Part shown: positions 1 through 9,037 of the stretch, piece after piece
Position numbering within the stretch: the first letter of the stretch is position 1
How the letters are laid out: each line of letters opens with the position of its first letter
NCBI GenBank assembly: GCA_021783385.1
Contig: JAJXTX010000022.1
Coordinates: forward strand, 1-10,734
DNA: 10,734 nucleotides
Origin: Pseudomonadota bacterium
GTDB taxonomy: Bacteria; Pseudomonadota; Gammaproteobacteria; Xanthomonadales; Rhodanobacteraceae
Direction: 5' to 3'
Made by a program: the position numbers and the translations under genes
The notes under the pieces: model-generated
Told to the model about the DNA's origin: nothing
Seen by the model: only the letters and a program-made list of their open reading frames with translations
Databases searched by the model: none

Positions 1-2
1 GA

Positions 3-38
3 GGTACTTCTCTTTTGCTTGTCCAAAAGAGAAGTACC
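3..38. repeat. Left terminal hairpin of the element
   Basis: Perfect inverted repeat with 15-bp arms: GGTACTTCTCTTTTG at 3-17 and its exact complement at 24-38, separated by the 6-nt loop CTTGTC. It lies within the left terminal repeat and has a counterpart at 564-597. It is AT-richer than its surroundings. Confidence 0.8.
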
Positions 39-66
39 CAAGAGAAAACGACACCCCGCTTCCGCG

Positions 67-91
67 CCTTGCGGACATCCTGTCCGCAAGG
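67..91. repeat. Interior hairpin 1, loop TCC
   Basis: Perfect 11-bp arms CCTTGCGGACA (67-77) and TGTCCGCAAGG (81-91) around the trinucleotide TCC. The tip reads GGACATCCTGTCC. The same CATCC(C)TG tip recurs in the hairpins at 193-214 and 270-286 although their stems differ, so the tip is conserved rather than the stem. Confidence 0.75.
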
Positions 92-192
92 TCCGCGGTC
101 GGGCTGCGGGGTTTGTCGACAGCCCATTCGGCAACTGCTCCTGCGTTGCTCTACCTCGGACATCCATGCCCTCGCCTGCCCTGACGCCAAAC

Positions 193-214
193 TGACCGGC
201 ATCCCTGCCGGTCA
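193..214. repeat. Interior hairpin 2, loop TCCC
   Basis: Perfect 9-bp arms TGACCGGCA (193-201) and TGCCGGTCA (206-214) around TCCC. The tip GGCATCCCTGCC is the same motif as in the hairpin at 67-91, with one extra C. Confidence 0.7.
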
Positions 215-269
215 CCCTGCGGGCTGCTCCTCCACCCGCCCGCCGCTGCAGAGGGGCCCGGGTAGAGCG

Positions 270-286
270 ACGCGCATCCTGCGCGT
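270..286. repeat. Interior hairpin 3, loop TCC
   Basis: Perfect 7-bp arms ACGCGCA (270-276) and TGCGCGT (280-286) around TCC, again giving a CATCCTG tip. It is the third member of the series of hairpins in the left half of the element. Confidence 0.6.
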
Positions 287-438
287 ACTTGCGGAACAGC
301 CAGATCATGAGCGAGGCAACAGCAGAGCGCCGCTTCGCTTTTGCGCTTCAGCTCTCCACCGAGTGCGGGCCAGGACGGCCCGCCGCTCTGCCCGGGACCC
401 CTGTGCGGCGGTGAGTCGGGGACGACAGGCCCGCAGGG

Positions 439-464
439 GAATCGGCAGGAGGCCGATTCTTTTT
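439..464 (+). terminator. Terminator-like hairpin inside the element
   Basis: Perfect 8-bp arms GAATCGGC (439-446) and GCCGATTC (452-459) with loop AGGAG, followed directly by TTTTT (460-464). This has the form of a Rho-independent terminator reading on the plus strand. No gene upstream in this window would use it, so it may end a transcript from before position 1 or a transcript of the element itself, or simply be one more hairpin of the element. Confidence 0.45.
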
Positions 465-512
465 CGCCAGCACACGGACGTGCTGTCGAAAAACCCGGCC
501 CCGGCTCACGAA

Positions 513-537
513 CTTGTTGGGCAGAAGGCCCAACAAG
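513..537. repeat. Interior hairpin near the right end
   Basis: Perfect 10-bp arms CTTGTTGGGC (513-522) and GCCCAACAAG (528-537) around AGAAG. It sits 4 nt before the right terminal repeat begins. Confidence 0.7.
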
Positions 538-563
538 CGCCAAGCGGGGTGGCCTTCTCTTTG

Positions 564-597
564 GTTACTTTCTCTTGGCCACGCAAGAGAAAGTGAC
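564..597. repeat. Right terminal hairpin of the element
   Basis: Arms GTTACTTTCTCTTG (564-577) and CAAGAGAAAGTGAC (584-597) pair over 14 positions with one G-T wobble, around the 6-nt loop GCCACG. It resembles the left terminal hairpin (3-38) in arm content (CTTTCTCTTG/CAAGAGAAAG against CTTCTCTTTTG/CAAAAGAGAAG) and in loop length. Confidence 0.75.
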
Positions 598-600
598 TCG

Positions 601-688
601 CGCGCCGACGGCGCACGAAAGCTCTTGCTCATGCAAAACGCGATGGCCCCCGCGGGCAGCAGATCTGCCCCCTATCCTTTGCATTGAA
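601..688. other. Spacer between the repeat element and the 3' end of hemB
   Basis: It holds a small GCGCC-GAC-GGCGC hairpin next to the element, which may be the element's true outer edge, and a short inverted repeat GGGCAG (654-659)/CTGCCC (665-670) that includes the 10-bp palindrome GCAGATCTGC (659-668). Neither is followed by a T-run on the minus strand, so no convincing hemB terminator is visible. Confidence 0.4.
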
Positions 689-2828
<2,140 letters not shown>

Positions 2829-2891
2829 GCCGCCACGATCGCCGGCGCACGCCTGCCATAATCGGCTGACCCGCGCCGCGCCGGAACGCCC

Positions 2892-3575
2892 ATGTCACGC
2901 AGCGAAACCGCCTTTCTGTTCGACCTCGACGGCACCCTGGTGGACAGCGTCTACCAGCACGTGCTGGCGTGGAAGGAGTCGCTCGACAACGAGGGCGTGC
3001 ACCTGTCGGTGTGGCGCATCCACCGCCGCATCGGCATGAGCGGCGGACTGTTCACCCACATGCTGCTGCGCGAAACCGGCATCGAGATCACCCCCGAGCG
3101 GCTGCAACGCCTGAGCCGCGGGCACGCCGCTGCCTACGCGCGCCAGGCCGGCAGCGGCGCGGTGCGGCCGCTGCCGGGCGCGCGCGAACTGCTCGGCTTC
3201 CTCAGCGACAACGGCATTCCGTGGGCGATCGCCACCAGCGGCCGGATGGAAACCGCGGCGCACAACCTCACCGCGCTGGGCGTGGACCCGGCGCGGGTGC
3301 CGGTGGTGACGCGCGACCAGGTGCGCCACGCCAAGCCCGATCCGGATCTGTTCGTCACCGCGGCCACGCGGCTCGACTGCGACATCCAGAAGGCGCTGGT
3401 GATCGGCGACGCGATCTGGGACATGCTCGCCGCGCAGCGCGCCCGCGCGCTCGGCATCGGCCTGCTCTCCGGCGGCTACGGCCAGCAGGAGCTGGAACAG
3501 GCCGGCGCGTTCCGCGTCTACGAAGACCCGGCCGACCTGCTGCGGCATATCGACGAGGTGGTGGCGCGCAGCTAG
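2892..3575 (+). CDS. HAD-superfamily phosphatase, phosphoglycolate phosphatase-like
   Basis: A 227-aa soluble haloacid-dehalogenase-type hydrolase with all four catalytic motifs: motif I DLDGTLVDS (11-19, nucleophile D11 and acid/base D13), motif II ATSGR (114-118), motif III K148 in HAKPDPDLF, and motif IV GDAIWDM (172-178, metal-binding D173 and D177). Residues about 20-95 form the helical C1-type cap between motifs I and II, typical of subfamily IA. Such enzymes dephosphorylate small phosphate esters such as phosphoglycolate or sugar phosphates; the substrate cannot be read from sequence. Position behind glk hints at a sugar-phosphate role, but only weakly. No clear Shine-Dalgarno precedes the ATG. 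CATAAT at 2857-2862 might be a -10, without a convincing -35. The TAG stop overlaps the stop of the convergent helicase gene. Confidence 0.88.
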   Translation: MSRSETAFLFDLDGTLVDSVYQHVLAWKESLDNEGVHLSVWRIHRRIGMSGGLFTHMLLRETGIEITPERLQRLSRGHAAAYARQAGSGAVRPLPGARELLGFLSDNGIPWAIATSGRMETAAHNLTALGVDPARVPVVTRDQVRHAKPDPDLFVTAATRLDCDIQKALVIGDAIWDMLAAQRARALGIGLLSGGYGQQELEQAGAFRVYEDPADLLRHIDEVVARS

Positions 3576-6500
3576 CCCGGTGCCAGCAGCGCGTCCAGAT
3601 CGCCCTGATCGAAGCTGAGCTTTTCGCGGCTGCCGCCGCCTTCCAGCACGGCGGCGGCCAGCTCGGCCTTGCGCTCCTTCAGCTGCTCGATGCGCTCTTC
3701 CACGGTGCCGCTGGTGATCAGGCGGAACACGAACACCGGCTTGTCCTGGCCGATGCGGTGGGCGCGGTCGCTGGCCTGCGCCTCGGCGGCGGGGTTCCAC
3801 CACGGGTCGTAGTGGATCACGGTGTCGGCGGCGGTGAGGTTGAGGCCGACGCCGCCGGCTTTCAGCGAGAGCAGGAACAGCGGCACCTCGCCGTTCTGGA
3901 AGCGCTGCACCGGCTCGGCGCGGTCGCGCGTTTCGCCGGTGAGGGTGACGTAGCGGATGCGCCGGCGATCGAGTTCGGCGGCGATCAGTTTCAGCATGCC
4001 GGTGAACTGCGAGAACAGCAGCACCTTGCGTCCCTCGTCGAGCAGCGCCGGCAGCATGTCCATCAGCAGTTCGAACTTGGCCGACTCGTGCACGCCGCGC
4101 GCGGCTTCCAGCTTCACCAGCCGCGGATCGCAGCAGACCTGGCGCAGCTTGAGCAGCGCGTCCAGCACCACGATGCCGGAGTGCGCGATGCCGCGCTGGG
4201 CGATCACCTCGCGCAGCTCCTCGGTCAGCGCCAGCCGCAGCCCTTCGTACAGGTCGCGCTGGCGCCCTTCCAGCACCACGCGGCGGGTGATCTCGGTTTT
4301 CGGCGGCAGCTCCCTGGCCACCTGCGCCTTGGTCCGGCGCAGGATGAACGGCGCGAGGCGCAGGTTGAGCCGCTGCTGGCATTCCTCGTCGTGCTGCTTC
4401 TCGATCGGCACGCGGTAGTAGCGGCGGAACGCGCTCTCGTCGCCAAGCAGGCCCGGCACCGAGAGGTCGATCTGCGACCACAGTTCGCCCAGATGGTTTT
4501 CCAGCGGCGTGCCGGTGAGGCAGACATAGCGCGCGGTGCGCAGGCTGAGCAGCGCGCGACGCGCCTGGGTGCGCGGGTTCTTCACCTGCTGCGCCTCGTC
4601 CAGCACGATCAGCGCGAACGGTTGCTTGCGCAGGGTGATCACGTCGCGCGGCAGCAGCGCGTAACTGGTCAGCACGATGTCCTGCGCACCGAGCTGGGCG
4701 AACTCCTCGGCGCGCTGCGGCCCGTGCAGGGTCAGCACGTGCAGCGCCGGCGCAAAGCGGGCGATCTCCGATTGCCAATTCGGGATCAGGCTGGTCGGCA
4801 CCACGATCAGCGCCGGCTGGCTCAGCGCGCCCCCCTGTTTCAGCGACAGCAGGTGGGTGATCAGCTGCAGCGTCTTGCCCAGCCCCATGTCGTCGGCCAG
4901 CACGCCGCCGACGCCAGCTTCAGCCAGCGCGTTGAGCCAGCGCAGGCCTTCGCGCTGGTACGGCCGCAGCTCCACCGTGAGCCCGTCGGGCACCGCGTCG
5001 CTGGCGCGCTCGGCGGCATCGCGCAGGCGTGCGGCAAAACCGAGCAGCGGCTCGGCCGCCTCCAGCGTGCCGTCGCCGGGCATCGCCGCCACCAGCTCCT
5101 CCAGCCGGCCGGCCTGCACCCGCGGCAGATGCAGCTGCTTGCGCGGTTTCTCCAGGTATTCGGCCAGCGGCGCCAGCAGCCCGCGCAGCTCCTGCAGCCG
5201 CACCGGCACGCGGCGGCGCGCGTCCACCGGCGCATACCACACGGCATCCTCCGGCTCGTTCGGCGCCGGCCGCAGGCTGAGCTGATGCTCGGCCAGCGCC
5301 TGCGCCACCGCGGGCAGCAGGTTGTGCCGCTGGCCGTCCAGCTCGATGCCGATCTCCAGGTTGAAGGCCTGGTCGTCAGCGTCTTCCGCCGCGTGGCCGT
5401 ACCAGCGCACCGGGCCTTCCAGCACCTCGAACGGAAAGCTCGGTGCGTACTCGACCTGGAAGTTTTCCTGCTCCAGCCGGGGCCGCAGGGCGAGCCAGCG
5501 CGCCGGCGTGTTGACCTCCAGCGCACCGGCGTAACCGGTGCCGGGAAACAGCCAGGCGTCGTCGGGCAGCGTGTCGGCCACGTCCCACGGCAGGCCTTCG
5601 GTATCCACGCCGGGAGTGAGGCCGGCGTGCTCCAGCTGCTCCATCGCCGACAGCTCCTCGGCGCGGCGGCGGGTGATCTCGACCAGCTGGCCGTTGCGCA
5701 CGCGCCGCACCAGCGGCTCGCCGCCGCGACCGGGCAGCCGCTCGCCGGCGTAATCGAAGCCGAGCCGCGCATAGCCCAGCGGCGGCGTGCCAGCGGCCAG
5801 CCGCGCGTGGCGGGTCAGCGCGTGCAGGGTCACTACCGGCTTGGGTGCCAGCTGTGAGCGCCGCACTTCGCCGAACACCTGCGGCAGCGGCACCCGCGTG
5901 GCCAGCCGACTGCCCGGCAGGCGGCTGCGCAACCGCCGGCCGTGCTCGTGCTTCAGCGCAGGCAGGTCCAGCCAGCGCGTTTCCTCGGCGGCGGCGTCGA
6001 GCAGGCCGACGGTGGCGCGCTCGGGATCGAGATACCACAGCCCGTCGATGCGCAGCAGCCGCTGACTGTGCGACAGCACCGGCTGCAAACGCTGGCCGCC
6101 GTCGGGCTCCATCTGCCAGTGCCAGTTGAGCGGGTGCGACTTGCCGCGCGACAGCCGCAGACCGGCCAGGCCACCGAGAAAGCACGGCGCGGTGTCGAGT
6201 ATCTCGGCGAGCAGAGCGTCCCCGACATGGCCGCTGAGCCGCGCGTAGCTGCGGCTCTTGCGCACGCTCTGCGGCAGCCCGAGCAGGGTCGCGGCCAGCC
6301 GCTGCTCGTGCGGCTGCAGCGGAGACTGCACCAGATGCCGGCTGTCCAGCGGTACCGGACGCGCGTAGTGGCCGTGCTCGGCCTGCGTCAGCAACACCGG
6401 TGCCACGTCCAGCCGGGCAAAGGCGGCGCCCTCCTCCGGCAGCACCTCCAGAAAAAAACCGAGCACGCCGTGGTCGTCGGGCACCGCCGCGACGGGCGCT

Positions 6501-6595
6501 GCCAGCAGCCGTCGCCATGCCAGCGGCAAGCCTTCATCGTCGCCGGGCAGCGCGCTGCTGGGGTGCTGCTTCTCGTCCGGCTGCTGCATGCGCAT
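3572..6595 (-). CDS. SNF2-family (DEAD/DEAH-like) helicase / ATPase
   Basis: A 1,007-aa cytoplasmic SF2 ATPase of the Swi2/Snf2 family, expected to translocate on double-stranded DNA or remodel protein-nucleic acid complexes; bacterial members include RapA-like and less characterised types. The C-terminal half holds the complete motor (numbering from the ATG at 6595): LRPYQREGLRWL (543-554), Walker A DDMGLGKT (568-575), motif Ia VVPTSL (598-603), Walker B DEAQ (666-669), motif III LTGTPLEN (693-700), then RecA-like domain 2 with LLFSQFTGM, GGVGLNLTAADTVI (914-927) and motif VI QASDRAHRIGQ (940-950). DEAQ in place of DEAH is usual in bacterial SNF2 proteins. The N-terminal ~530 residues are poorly conserved and show no CxC...CxH SWIM zinc finger. 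A TTG at 6616 would add seven residues, but only the ATG has even a weak ribosome site (ACGGA). It lies 108 nt downstream of gpsA on the same strand. Confidence 0.92.
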   Translation of the reverse strand: MRMQQPDEKQHPSSALPGDDEGLPLAWRRLLAAPVAAVPDDHGVLGFFLEVLPEEGAAFARLDVAPVLLTQAEHGHYARPVPLDSRHLVQSPLQPHEQRLAATLLGLPQSVRKSRSYARLSGHVGDALLAEILDTAPCFLGGLAGLRLSRGKSHPLNWHWQMEPDGGQRLQPVLSHSQRLLRIDGLWYLDPERATVGLLDAAAEETRWLDLPALKHEHGRRLRSRLPGSRLATRVPLPQVFGEVRRSQLAPKPVVTLHALTRHARLAAGTPPLGYARLGFDYAGERLPGRGGEPLVRRVRNGQLVEITRRRAEELSAMEQLEHAGLTPGVDTEGLPWDVADTLPDDAWLFPGTGYAGALEVNTPARWLALRPRLEQENFQVEYAPSFPFEVLEGPVRWYGHAAEDADDQAFNLEIGIELDGQRHNLLPAVAQALAEHQLSLRPAPNEPEDAVWYAPVDARRRVPVRLQELRGLLAPLAEYLEKPRKQLHLPRVQAGRLEELVAAMPGDGTLEAAEPLLGFAARLRDAAERASDAVPDGLTVELRPYQREGLRWLNALAEAGVGGVLADDMGLGKTLQLITHLLSLKQGGALSQPALIVVPTSLIPNWQSEIARFAPALHVLTLHGPQRAEEFAQLGAQDIVLTSYALLPRDVITLRKQPFALIVLDEAQQVKNPRTQARRALLSLRTARYVCLTGTPLENHLGELWSQIDLSVPGLLGDESAFRRYYRVPIEKQHDEECQQRLNLRLAPFILRRTKAQVARELPPKTEITRRVVLEGRQRDLYEGLRLALTEELREVIAQRGIAHSGIVVLDALLKLRQVCCDPRLVKLEAARGVHESAKFELLMDMLPALLDEGRKVLLFSQFTGMLKLIAAELDRRRIRYVTLTGETRDRAEPVQRFQNGEVPLFLLSLKAGGVGLNLTAADTVIHYDPWWNPAAEAQASDRAHRIGQDKPVFVFRLITSGTVEERIEQLKERKAELAAAVLEGGGSREKLSFDQGDLDALLAPG

Positions 6596-6614
6596 GCGAT
6601 CCGTGGCGACAACC

Positions 6615-6635
6615 AAAACACTGAGCTTAGCAGTG
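6615..6635 (-). terminator. Possible weak terminator between gpsA and the helicase gene
   Basis: On the minus strand CACTG, a 7-nt loop and CAGTG are followed by TTTT. The stem is only 5 bp and the T-run short, so termination after gpsA would be partial at best. The rest of the 108-bp spacer (6596-6703) shows nothing else I can support. Confidence 0.25.
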
Positions 6636-6703
6636 CACGAACGGAATGCGCGCGTCCACGCGCCGCCGCGGCGACCGCGCCGGATGGCGTGCGGGAAGCG
6701 GCG

Positions 6704-7729
6704 TCAGGCGGTGCCGAACAGGCCGCGCGGGTATTCCGGTTTCTGCTCGCGCGCCATCAGCGCCTTGAGCCCGTCAACCGGGGTGACCTCGCCGTGCAGC
6801 ACGGCACGCACGCCGGCGCTGATCGGCAGGTCCAGGCCGTGCTTGTCGGCCAGCCGCGCCACTTCATCGGCGGTGAGAATGCTTTCCACCACCTGGCCGA
6901 TGCGGCGCACCGCCTCGTCGATTGCGATGCCCTGCCCCAGCGCCAGGCCGAGCCGGCGGTTGCGCGAGAGGTCGCCGGTGCAGGTCAGCACCAGGTCGCC
7001 GAGGCCGGACAGGCCGATCAGCGTCTCCGGGCGTGCACCGAGCGCCACGCCCAGGCGCAGCATCTCGTTCATGCCGCGGGTGATCAGGCCGGCGCGGGCG
7101 TTCAGGCCCAGCCCCATGCCGTCGGCGATGCCGGTGGCCACCGCCAGCACGTTCTTCATCGCGCCGCCCAGCTCGGCGCCGAGCACGTCGCCGCCGGAAT
7201 ACGCGCGCAGGTTGGGCGCGTGCAGCAGCCCGGCCAGCCGCTGTGCGAACGCGTCGTCATCCGAGTGCACGGTGACGGCGCTGGGCAGTCCGGCGGCTAC
7301 TTCGCGGGCGAACGATGGCCCGGTGATCACCGCGGCCGGCCGCCCCGGCAGCTGCTCGGCCACCAGCTCGTGCAGGAAACGTCCGGTGCCTGGCTCGAAG
7401 CCCTTGGTGGCCCAGGCGATCGCAGTGCCGGGATCGAGCAGCGGCGCCAGCTCGGCCAGCATCGAGGCGAAGGCGTGACTGGGCACCACGATCAGCACGA
7501 TGTCGGCGCCGCGCACGGCGTCGGCCAGCCCGCTTTCGTAGTGCAGCTCGGGTGGCAGCGTGATCTCGGGCAGGTAGCGCCGGTTGCAGCGGCTCGCGGC
7601 CATCGCCGCCAGCGCGGCGCGATCGCGCCCCCACAACCGGGTCGGCACGCCGTTGCGGGCGGTCAAAGCCGCCAGCGCCGTGCCCCAGGAGCCGGCGCCG
7701 AGCACGGCCAGAAGGGGACGTTCGGCCAT
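6704..7729 (-). CDS. gpsA: NAD(P)-dependent glycerol-3-phosphate dehydrogenase
   Basis: Cytoplasmic enzyme that reduces dihydroxyacetone phosphate to sn-glycerol-3-phosphate, the backbone for phospholipid synthesis. The 341-aa product has the normal family length. Features in order: Rossmann dinucleotide-binding motif [11 protein letters not shown] (10-20), VVPSHAF (81-87), ATKGFE (107-112), GPSFAREVA (137-145), the conserved lysine K192 in GGAMKNVLA (188-196), and the substrate region [19 protein letters not shown] (240-258). The ATG at 7729 puts the nucleotide-binding motif at residue 10 as in homologues; the open frame extends 27 codons further but those overlap secB. The start lies 10 nt after the secB stop, so the two are probably one operon with translation coupled, consistent with the lack of a clear Shine-Dalgarno. 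secB-gpsA linkage is common in gammaproteobacteria. Confidence 0.96.
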   Translation of the reverse strand: MAERPLLAVLGAGSWGTALAALTARNGVPTRLWGRDRAALAAMAASRCNRRYLPEITLPPELHYESGLADAVRGADIVLIVVPSHAFASMLAELAPLLDPGTAIAWATKGFEPGTGRFLHELVAEQLPGRPAAVITGPSFAREVAAGLPSAVTVHSDDDAFAQRLAGLLHAPNLRAYSGGDVLGAELGGAMKNVLAVATGIADGMGLGLNARAGLITRGMNEMLRLGVALGARPETLIGLSGLGDLVLTCTGDLSRNRRLGLALGQGIAIDEAVRRIGQVVESILTADEVARLADKHGLDLPISAGVRAVLHGEVTPVDGLKALMAREQKPEYPRGLFGTA

Positions 7730-7739
7730 CACGCCGGAC

Positions 7740-8243
7740 TCAGCTGTTGAGCATGGCCGGAGCCGCGTCACCGTCCGCCATGCGCCGCTGTTGCTCGGCA
7801 AACAGTGCATCGAAGTTGATCGGCTGCAGCAGGAACGGCGGGAAACCGCCTTCCAGCACCAGCGAGGAGATCACCTGGCGCGCGTACGGAAACAGCAGGT
7901 TCGGGCAATAGCTGCCGATGATGCCGGCGTGGTCCATTTCGTTGAAGCCGGCAATGCCGAACAGCCCGGCCTGCTCGACTTCGGCCAGATACGCGGTGCG
8001 CTGGCCCACAGTGCAGGTCAGCGTGAGGCTGAGCACGACTTCGTACAGGCCGTTGCCCAGATCGCTGGCCTTGTGGCCCAGGTTGAGCTGCACCTGCGGC
8101 TGGTCGTTCTCGTCGATGTCGTGGAAGATCTGCGGCGCGTTGGGTGCCTCGAAGGAAACGTCCTTCACATAGATCTTCTGCACCATCAGCTGCGGCTGAT
8201 TGGCCTGACCATTGGCCTGGTCGTTGGCGATCACTTCTGCCAT
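7740..8243 (-). CDS. secB: Protein-export chaperone SecB
   Basis: Cytosolic tetrameric chaperone that keeps precursor proteins unfolded and hands them to SecA for Sec translocation. The 167-aa product shows the family signatures [14 protein letters not shown] (24-37), TLTCTVG (74-80), the [14 protein letters not shown] stretch (84-97), [11 protein letters not shown] (112-122) and [17 protein letters not shown] (132-148). Residues 1-20 (rich in N and Q) and the tail after about 150 are variable, as in the family. The ATG at 8243 is fixed by a strong Shine-Dalgarno, GAGGGA, 6 nt upstream. It is the first gene of the apparent secB-gpsA unit. grxC, which precedes secB in many relatives, is absent; a 352-bp spacer lies upstream instead. 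Confidence 0.97.
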   Translation of the reverse strand: MAEVIANDQANGQANQPQLMVQKIYVKDVSFEAPNAPQIFHDIDENDQPQVQLNLGHKASDLGNGLYEVVLSLTLTCTVGQRTAYLAEVEQAGLFGIAGFNEMDHAGIIGSYCPNLLFPYARQVISSLVLEGGFPPFLLQPINFDALFAEQQRRMADGDAAPAMLNS

Positions 8244-8595
8244 CGGGATTCCCTCATGTTCGGCTGTCAAAAGAGGACGATTGTTCCATACATCCCCGCA
8301 GCACGCACGCTGATCGCCCTGCACGCGCATCGCGCAGATTGCGTACGGCCCTGTTTTCCTGCAAGAATACGCGGCTTGCCCATGCCGGCCCGGTGTTTCC
8401 GGGTGGTCCGCCACGCGATGCGGATCTCACGGCCAGGCAAACGCAACACCTTCCAGCATCGCGTGGCGCATGGCGCCGCTGGGCCGATACTGCCCTGGCT
8501 AACGGGCGGCATTCCGGCTTCGACCGGACCGGCTTCATCAGGCGCAGCCTTCCTGAAACCCCGGTTTGCTGAAGTCCATTCTTACGGAGGTCATC
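8244..8595. other. Divergent secB-rpmB intergenic region
   Basis: No convincing protein gene is seen. The spacer should hold promoters for secB (leftward) and rpmB (rightward), but the only candidates are weak: rightward TTGCGT (8339-8344) and AAGAAT (8363-8368) at 18 nt spacing, leftward AACAAT near 8280. A small hairpin CCCGG-TGTTT-CCGGG lies at 8389-8403 and a long perfect stem at 8409-8468. The rpmB end carries a strong Shine-Dalgarno, GGAGG at 8586-8590. Confidence 0.5.
8409..8468. repeat. 13-bp perfect inverted repeat with 34-nt loop
   Basis: CGCCACGCGATGC (8409-8421) and its exact complement GCATCGCGTGGCG (8456-8468). A transcript would form a long GC-rich stem with a 34-nt loop, about 130 nt before the rpmB start. 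There is no T-run on either side, so it is not a simple terminator. It could be a leader structure of rpmB-rpmG, part of a small RNA, or the remains of a repeat element. Confidence 0.65.
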
Positions 8596-8832
8596 ATGGC
8601 CCGTGTATGTCAAGTCACCGGCAAAGGCGTGCAGAGCGGCAACAACGTCTCGCATGCCAACAACCGCACCCGTCGCCGCTGGTTGCCCAACCTGCATGAG
8701 CGTCGCTTCTGGGTGGCCAGCGAAAACCGCTGGATCAAGCTGCGCGTCTCCAACAACGCCCTGCGCACCATCGACAAGAATGGCATCGAAGCCGTGATTG
8801 CCGAGATGCGCGCCCGCGGCGACAAGGTCTGA
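8596..8832 (+). CDS. rpmB: 50S ribosomal protein L28
   Basis: A 78-aa basic protein of the large ribosomal subunit. It closely follows the gammaproteobacterial L28 pattern: [51 protein letters not shown] and the C-terminal [10 protein letters not shown]. It has only one cysteine (C5) and so no paired-CxxC zinc site. The ATG at 8596 is set by GGAGG (8586-8590) with 5-nt spacing; a TTG at 8566 in the same frame has no such support. It is followed 10 nt later by rpmG, the usual ribosomal pair. Confidence 0.97.
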   Translation: MARVCQVTGKGVQSGNNVSHANNRTRRRWLPNLHERRFWVASENRWIKLRVSNNALRTIDKNGIEAVIAEMRARGDKV

Positions 8833-8842
8833 GGATTGAGCC

Positions 8843-9010
8843 ATGGCTAACAAATCGCAAGACAAGATCCGCATGATCTCTTCGGCCGGCACCGGTCACT
8901 TCTACACCACGCAGAAGAACAAGAAGAACACGCCGGAAAAGTTCGAGTTCCGCAAATACGATCCGGTCGTGCGCAAGCACGTGATCTACAAGGAAGGCAA
9001 GATCAAGTGA
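8843..9010 (+). CDS. rpmG: 50S ribosomal protein L33, cysteine-less type
   Basis: A 55-aa lysine-rich ribosomal protein beginning [20 protein letters not shown] and ending [11 protein letters not shown], with the L33 hallmark [20 protein letters not shown]. It has no cysteines, so it is the zinc-independent (C-minus) form, which does not need zinc for structure. GAGGA sits about 7 nt upstream of the ATG, overlapping the end of rpmB (stop at 8830-8832), which suggests coupled translation. Ends in TGA. Confidence 0.97.
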   Translation: MANKSQDKIRMISSAGTGHFYTTQKNKKNTPEKFEFRKYDPVVRKHVIYKEGKIK

Positions 9011-9012
9011 TC

Positions 9013-9033
9013 GGCGGCGCGCAAGCGCCCGCC
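9013..9033 (+). other. Small GC hairpin with a GCAA tetraloop after rpmG
   Basis: GGCGC (9016-9020), GCAA (9021-9024) and GCGCC (9025-9029), with GGC/GCC pairs extending the stem around one bulged C (9030). The loop is of the stable GNRA class. It begins 2 nt after the rpmG stop, so it might protect the 3' end of the rpmB-rpmG mRNA from exonucleases; that role is inferred. Confidence 0.4.
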
Positions 9034-9037
9034 TGCC

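Larger units (their letters stand above)
1..600. repeat. Hairpin-rich intergenic element with imperfect terminal inverted repeats
   Basis: No credible gene is seen here; the open frames that cross it are arginine-, proline- and cysteine-rich, overlap on both strands and resemble no family. Positions 1-61, reverse-complemented, align with 542-600: the first 10 bases (AAGCGGGGTG) are identical and most of the rest match with a few small gaps. The region is therefore bounded by two inverted copies of about 60 bp. Each copy folds into a hairpin of its own, and at least five further hairpins lie between. From memory, similar sequence, with spurious annotated ORFs ending in phrases like FSWPRKRK, recurs between genes in Xanthomonadaceae genomes; I could not search for it. 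The left boundary may lie before position 1. It could be a MITE-like non-autonomous element or a dispersed structured RNA/DNA element. Confidence 0.6.

Noticed and set aside
15..596. Open frame of 193 codons through the left-end region, and others on both strands up to position 756
   Set aside because: They cover hairpins and inverted repeats, have arginine/proline/cysteine-rich composition with no family resemblance, and occur in several frames at once. High GC content alone keeps such frames open.
1..600. Insertion sequence or CRISPR array at the left end
   Set aside because: There is no transposase frame, and the hairpins are neither evenly spaced nor identical direct repeats.
654..670. 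GGGCAG/CTGCCC hairpin as a hemB terminator
   Set aside because: The stem is 6 bp and there is no T-run after it on the minus strand.
2969..5857. Very long plus-strand open frame (962 codons) antisense to the helicase gene
   Set aside because: It runs through the end of the HAD gene and opposite the helicase, is full of histidine, arginine and glutamine from antisense GC-rich codons, and shows no domain. The minus strand has all the SNF2 motifs.
3572..6595. SNF2 helicase as part of a defence system such as DISARM
   Set aside because: No methyltransferase, nuclease, DUF1998 or other defence partner lies near; the neighbours are gpsA, secB and a HAD phosphatase, all housekeeping.
8254..8892. 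Minus-strand open frame spanning the secB-rpmB spacer and rpmB
   Set aside because: It is antisense to rpmB, has no ribosome site or recognisable domain, and overlaps the secB leader.
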